Part shown: piece by piece, positions 6,440 to 7,399 of the stretch | Position numbering within the stretch: position 1 is the first letter of the stretch | Layout of the letters: each line of letters begins with the position of its first letter | Assembly: GCA_001483205.1 (NCBI GenBank) | Contig: JPPB01000327.1 | Location: forward strand, 1 to 7,399 | DNA length: 7,399 nucleotides | Reading direction: 5' to 3' | Origin: an alpha proteobacterium 3107 | GTDB taxonomy: Bacteria > Pseudomonadota > Alphaproteobacteria > Rhodobacterales > Rhodobacteraceae | The notes under the pieces: model-generated | The model's database searches: none | What the model was told of the DNA's origin: nothing | Seen by the model: the letters and a program-made list of their open reading frames with translations, nothing else | Translations under genes and position numbers: made by a program

Positions 6440-7201
6440 TCATCCCTGCTCTGCCGCGCCGAACAGGTCATCATATGCGTGCCAGGTGGCATATCCGAGC
6501 AGAGGAAAGATCACGATCATCGCCAGCAGCCCGGTTGCAACACCAACCACAAGGGCAAACGTGACAACAGCGCCCCAGGCAACCGCAGTGCGGAAGTTGT
6601 GCGTGCAGGCGGAAAAGCTCAGCCCCATTGCCGAGAATGCGTCGGTTTCCCGGTCCACCAGCATCGGCACCGAAAAGAACGAAACCGCGAGGGTCAGCGC
6701 GGCGAACAGCCCCCCGACCAGCGTGCCGACGACCAGCAGGATCAGACCTTCGTGGGTCAGCAATACCGTGCTGAGTGTCTCGGCAAATCCGGGGAAAGGC
6801 CGCAGCCCGAAAAAGAGCGCATAAAGAACGGTTGCCGTGCGAAACCATGTCAGCAGCAGGACCATCAGGATTGCCCCGACGATGGCAAACTGTCCGGGCG
6901 AGGCGACCGGGCAGCGGCGGCCATAGCGGATGCGGCGCGCTTCCTGATACAGCCCGACCGCCAGAACCGGGCCGACCAGAATAGCCCCGGCGAGCGCCGG
7001 AAGCAGCATCCAGGCCAGCCCGCTGACCCAGAGCAGCGCGATCACGATATAGCTGGCGAGAAAGAAACCAGCCCCATAGGCCAGGCCGAGCAGGGGACGG
7101 TGGCGAAAATCCGCGATGCCCCGCCGTATCCACCCGCGACACCGATCAAAAGCCTGAACCCAGTTGGGTGTTGTCGGGGGATTTTCGGTGGCGGTGATCA
7201 T
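6440..7201 (-). CDS. DUF2189-family integral membrane protein
   Basis: A 253-aa hydrophobic protein of unknown function. After a short cytoplasmic N-terminus it has RRGIADFRHRPLLGLAYG (26-43), the DUF2189 opening motif. Membrane segments lie near 41-60, 62-85, 105-125, 150-178 and 207-235. SVPMLVDRETDAFSAM (177-192) and FPLLGYATWHAYDDLF (232-247) are further family marks. The start has GGGAG at 7209-7213 on the minus strand, 7 bases from ATG. The gene converges on the cco operon, with repeat R2 filling the gap. The family belongs to predicted membrane proteins with no assigned activity. A role in oxidase or membrane homeostasis is only suggested by proximity, and being convergent it is not in the cco transcript. 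No metal-binding or catalytic motif is visible. Confidence 0.88.
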   Translation of the reverse strand: MITATENPPTTPNWVQAFDRCRGWIRRGIADFRHRPLLGLAYGAGFFLASYIVIALLWVSGLAWMLLPALAGAILVGPVLAVGLYQEARRIRYGRRCPVASPGQFAIVGAILMVLLLTWFRTATVLYALFFGLRPFPGFAETLSTVLLTHEGLILLVVGTLVGGLFAALTLAVSFFSVPMLVDRETDAFSAMGLSFSACTHNFRTAVAWGAVVTFALVVGVATGLLAMIVIFPLLGYATWHAYDDLFGAAEQG

Positions 7202-7323
7202 GGTCTGTCTCCCGGAGTCGGTTGTGGGTAAACACCTATATCATCTGTATTTTACGGGCAATATAAATACGTCCGGTGAGACAGATCGACACATGGCGCC
7301 GGCAAGCCCTCTGTAAATATCTT
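7202..7323. other. AT-richer 5' region of the DUF2189 gene
   Basis: This stretch, upstream of the minus-strand gene, has no ORF with a good start. It includes an AT-rich segment around 7230-7275 where the promoter probably lies. I found no -35/-10 pair with convincing sequence and 16-18 base spacing (TTGCCC with TATAGG on the minus strand is only 15 apart), so no promoter is called. Confidence 0.4.
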
Positions 7324-7399
7324 TGCATAATGGCCGAGCCGGGCAGCCGCCTGCCTGGGCGGGCGCTTTTCACGACAGTCCAAATTGGCGATATTTTTG
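7324..7399 (+). repeat. Palindrome-rich intergenic repeat, copy R3 (cut by window end)
   Basis: The 76 bases present match the minus strand of R1 at 67 positions by my count, including the 32-base block shared by all copies (7339-7370) with its terminator-like stem and TTTT. Its edge reads TGCATAATGG against TGCATATTGG in R1 and R2. It lies in the same orientation as R2, so R2 and R3 are direct repeats flanking the DUF2189 gene. The rest of the element runs past the window. Confidence 0.85.

Noticed and set aside
6431..7231. Long plus-strand frame opposite the DUF2189 gene
   Set aside because: The product is a Gln/Arg/Pro/Gly-rich low-complexity translation with no domain; it is the antisense shadow of a clear membrane protein gene.

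Overview
The window carries a complete cbb3-type (C-family) cytochrome c oxidase locus and reads as an alphaproteobacterial chromosome, most likely Rhodobacterales. The reasons are the GC-rich sequence, the order ccoN-O-Q-P followed directly by ccoI and ccoS, a CcoN with an N-terminal extension of about 50 residues relative to the Pseudomonas form, and a neighbouring DUF2189 membrane protein.

Layout: positions 1-190 hold copy R1 of a palindrome-rich repeat. Positions 190-314 hold a sigma70-like promoter (-35 at 263-268, -10 at 286-291) overlapped by a perfect 6+6 bp palindrome. A 36-codon leader ORF with a good Shine-Dalgarno sequence (315-425) precedes ccoN. The + strand operon then runs ccoN, ccoO, ccoQ, ccoP, an unrecognised 54-aa membrane peptide, ccoI and ccoS, with gaps of 4 nt or less or with overlaps. 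A terminator-like hairpin follows at 6264-6287, inside repeat copy R2. A convergent minus-strand DUF2189 gene occupies 6440-7201. The window ends inside repeat copy R3.

How the genes work together: CcoN (haem b, haem b3-CuB), CcoO (one haem c) and CcoP (two haems c) form the electron path that reduces O2 and pumps protons at low oxygen. CcoQ is the small stabilising subunit. CcoI is the P1B copper ATPase that supplies CuB, and CcoS is a small protein needed for cofactor insertion. The usual ccoG and ccoH are absent between ccoP and ccoI, and the 54-codon membrane ORF stands in their place.

The most unusual content is non-coding. A repeat of about 131 bp core (R1 versus R2: 111 of 131 identical, ungapped) flanks the cco operon in inverted orientation, and a third truncated copy lies upstream of the DUF2189 gene. 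It has terminator-like and other hairpins, a position-conserved outer hairpin with paired compensatory changes, and possible terminal inverted repeats defining an element of about 200 bp. It may be a MITE/REP-like element or a structured RNA family; I do not recognise it.
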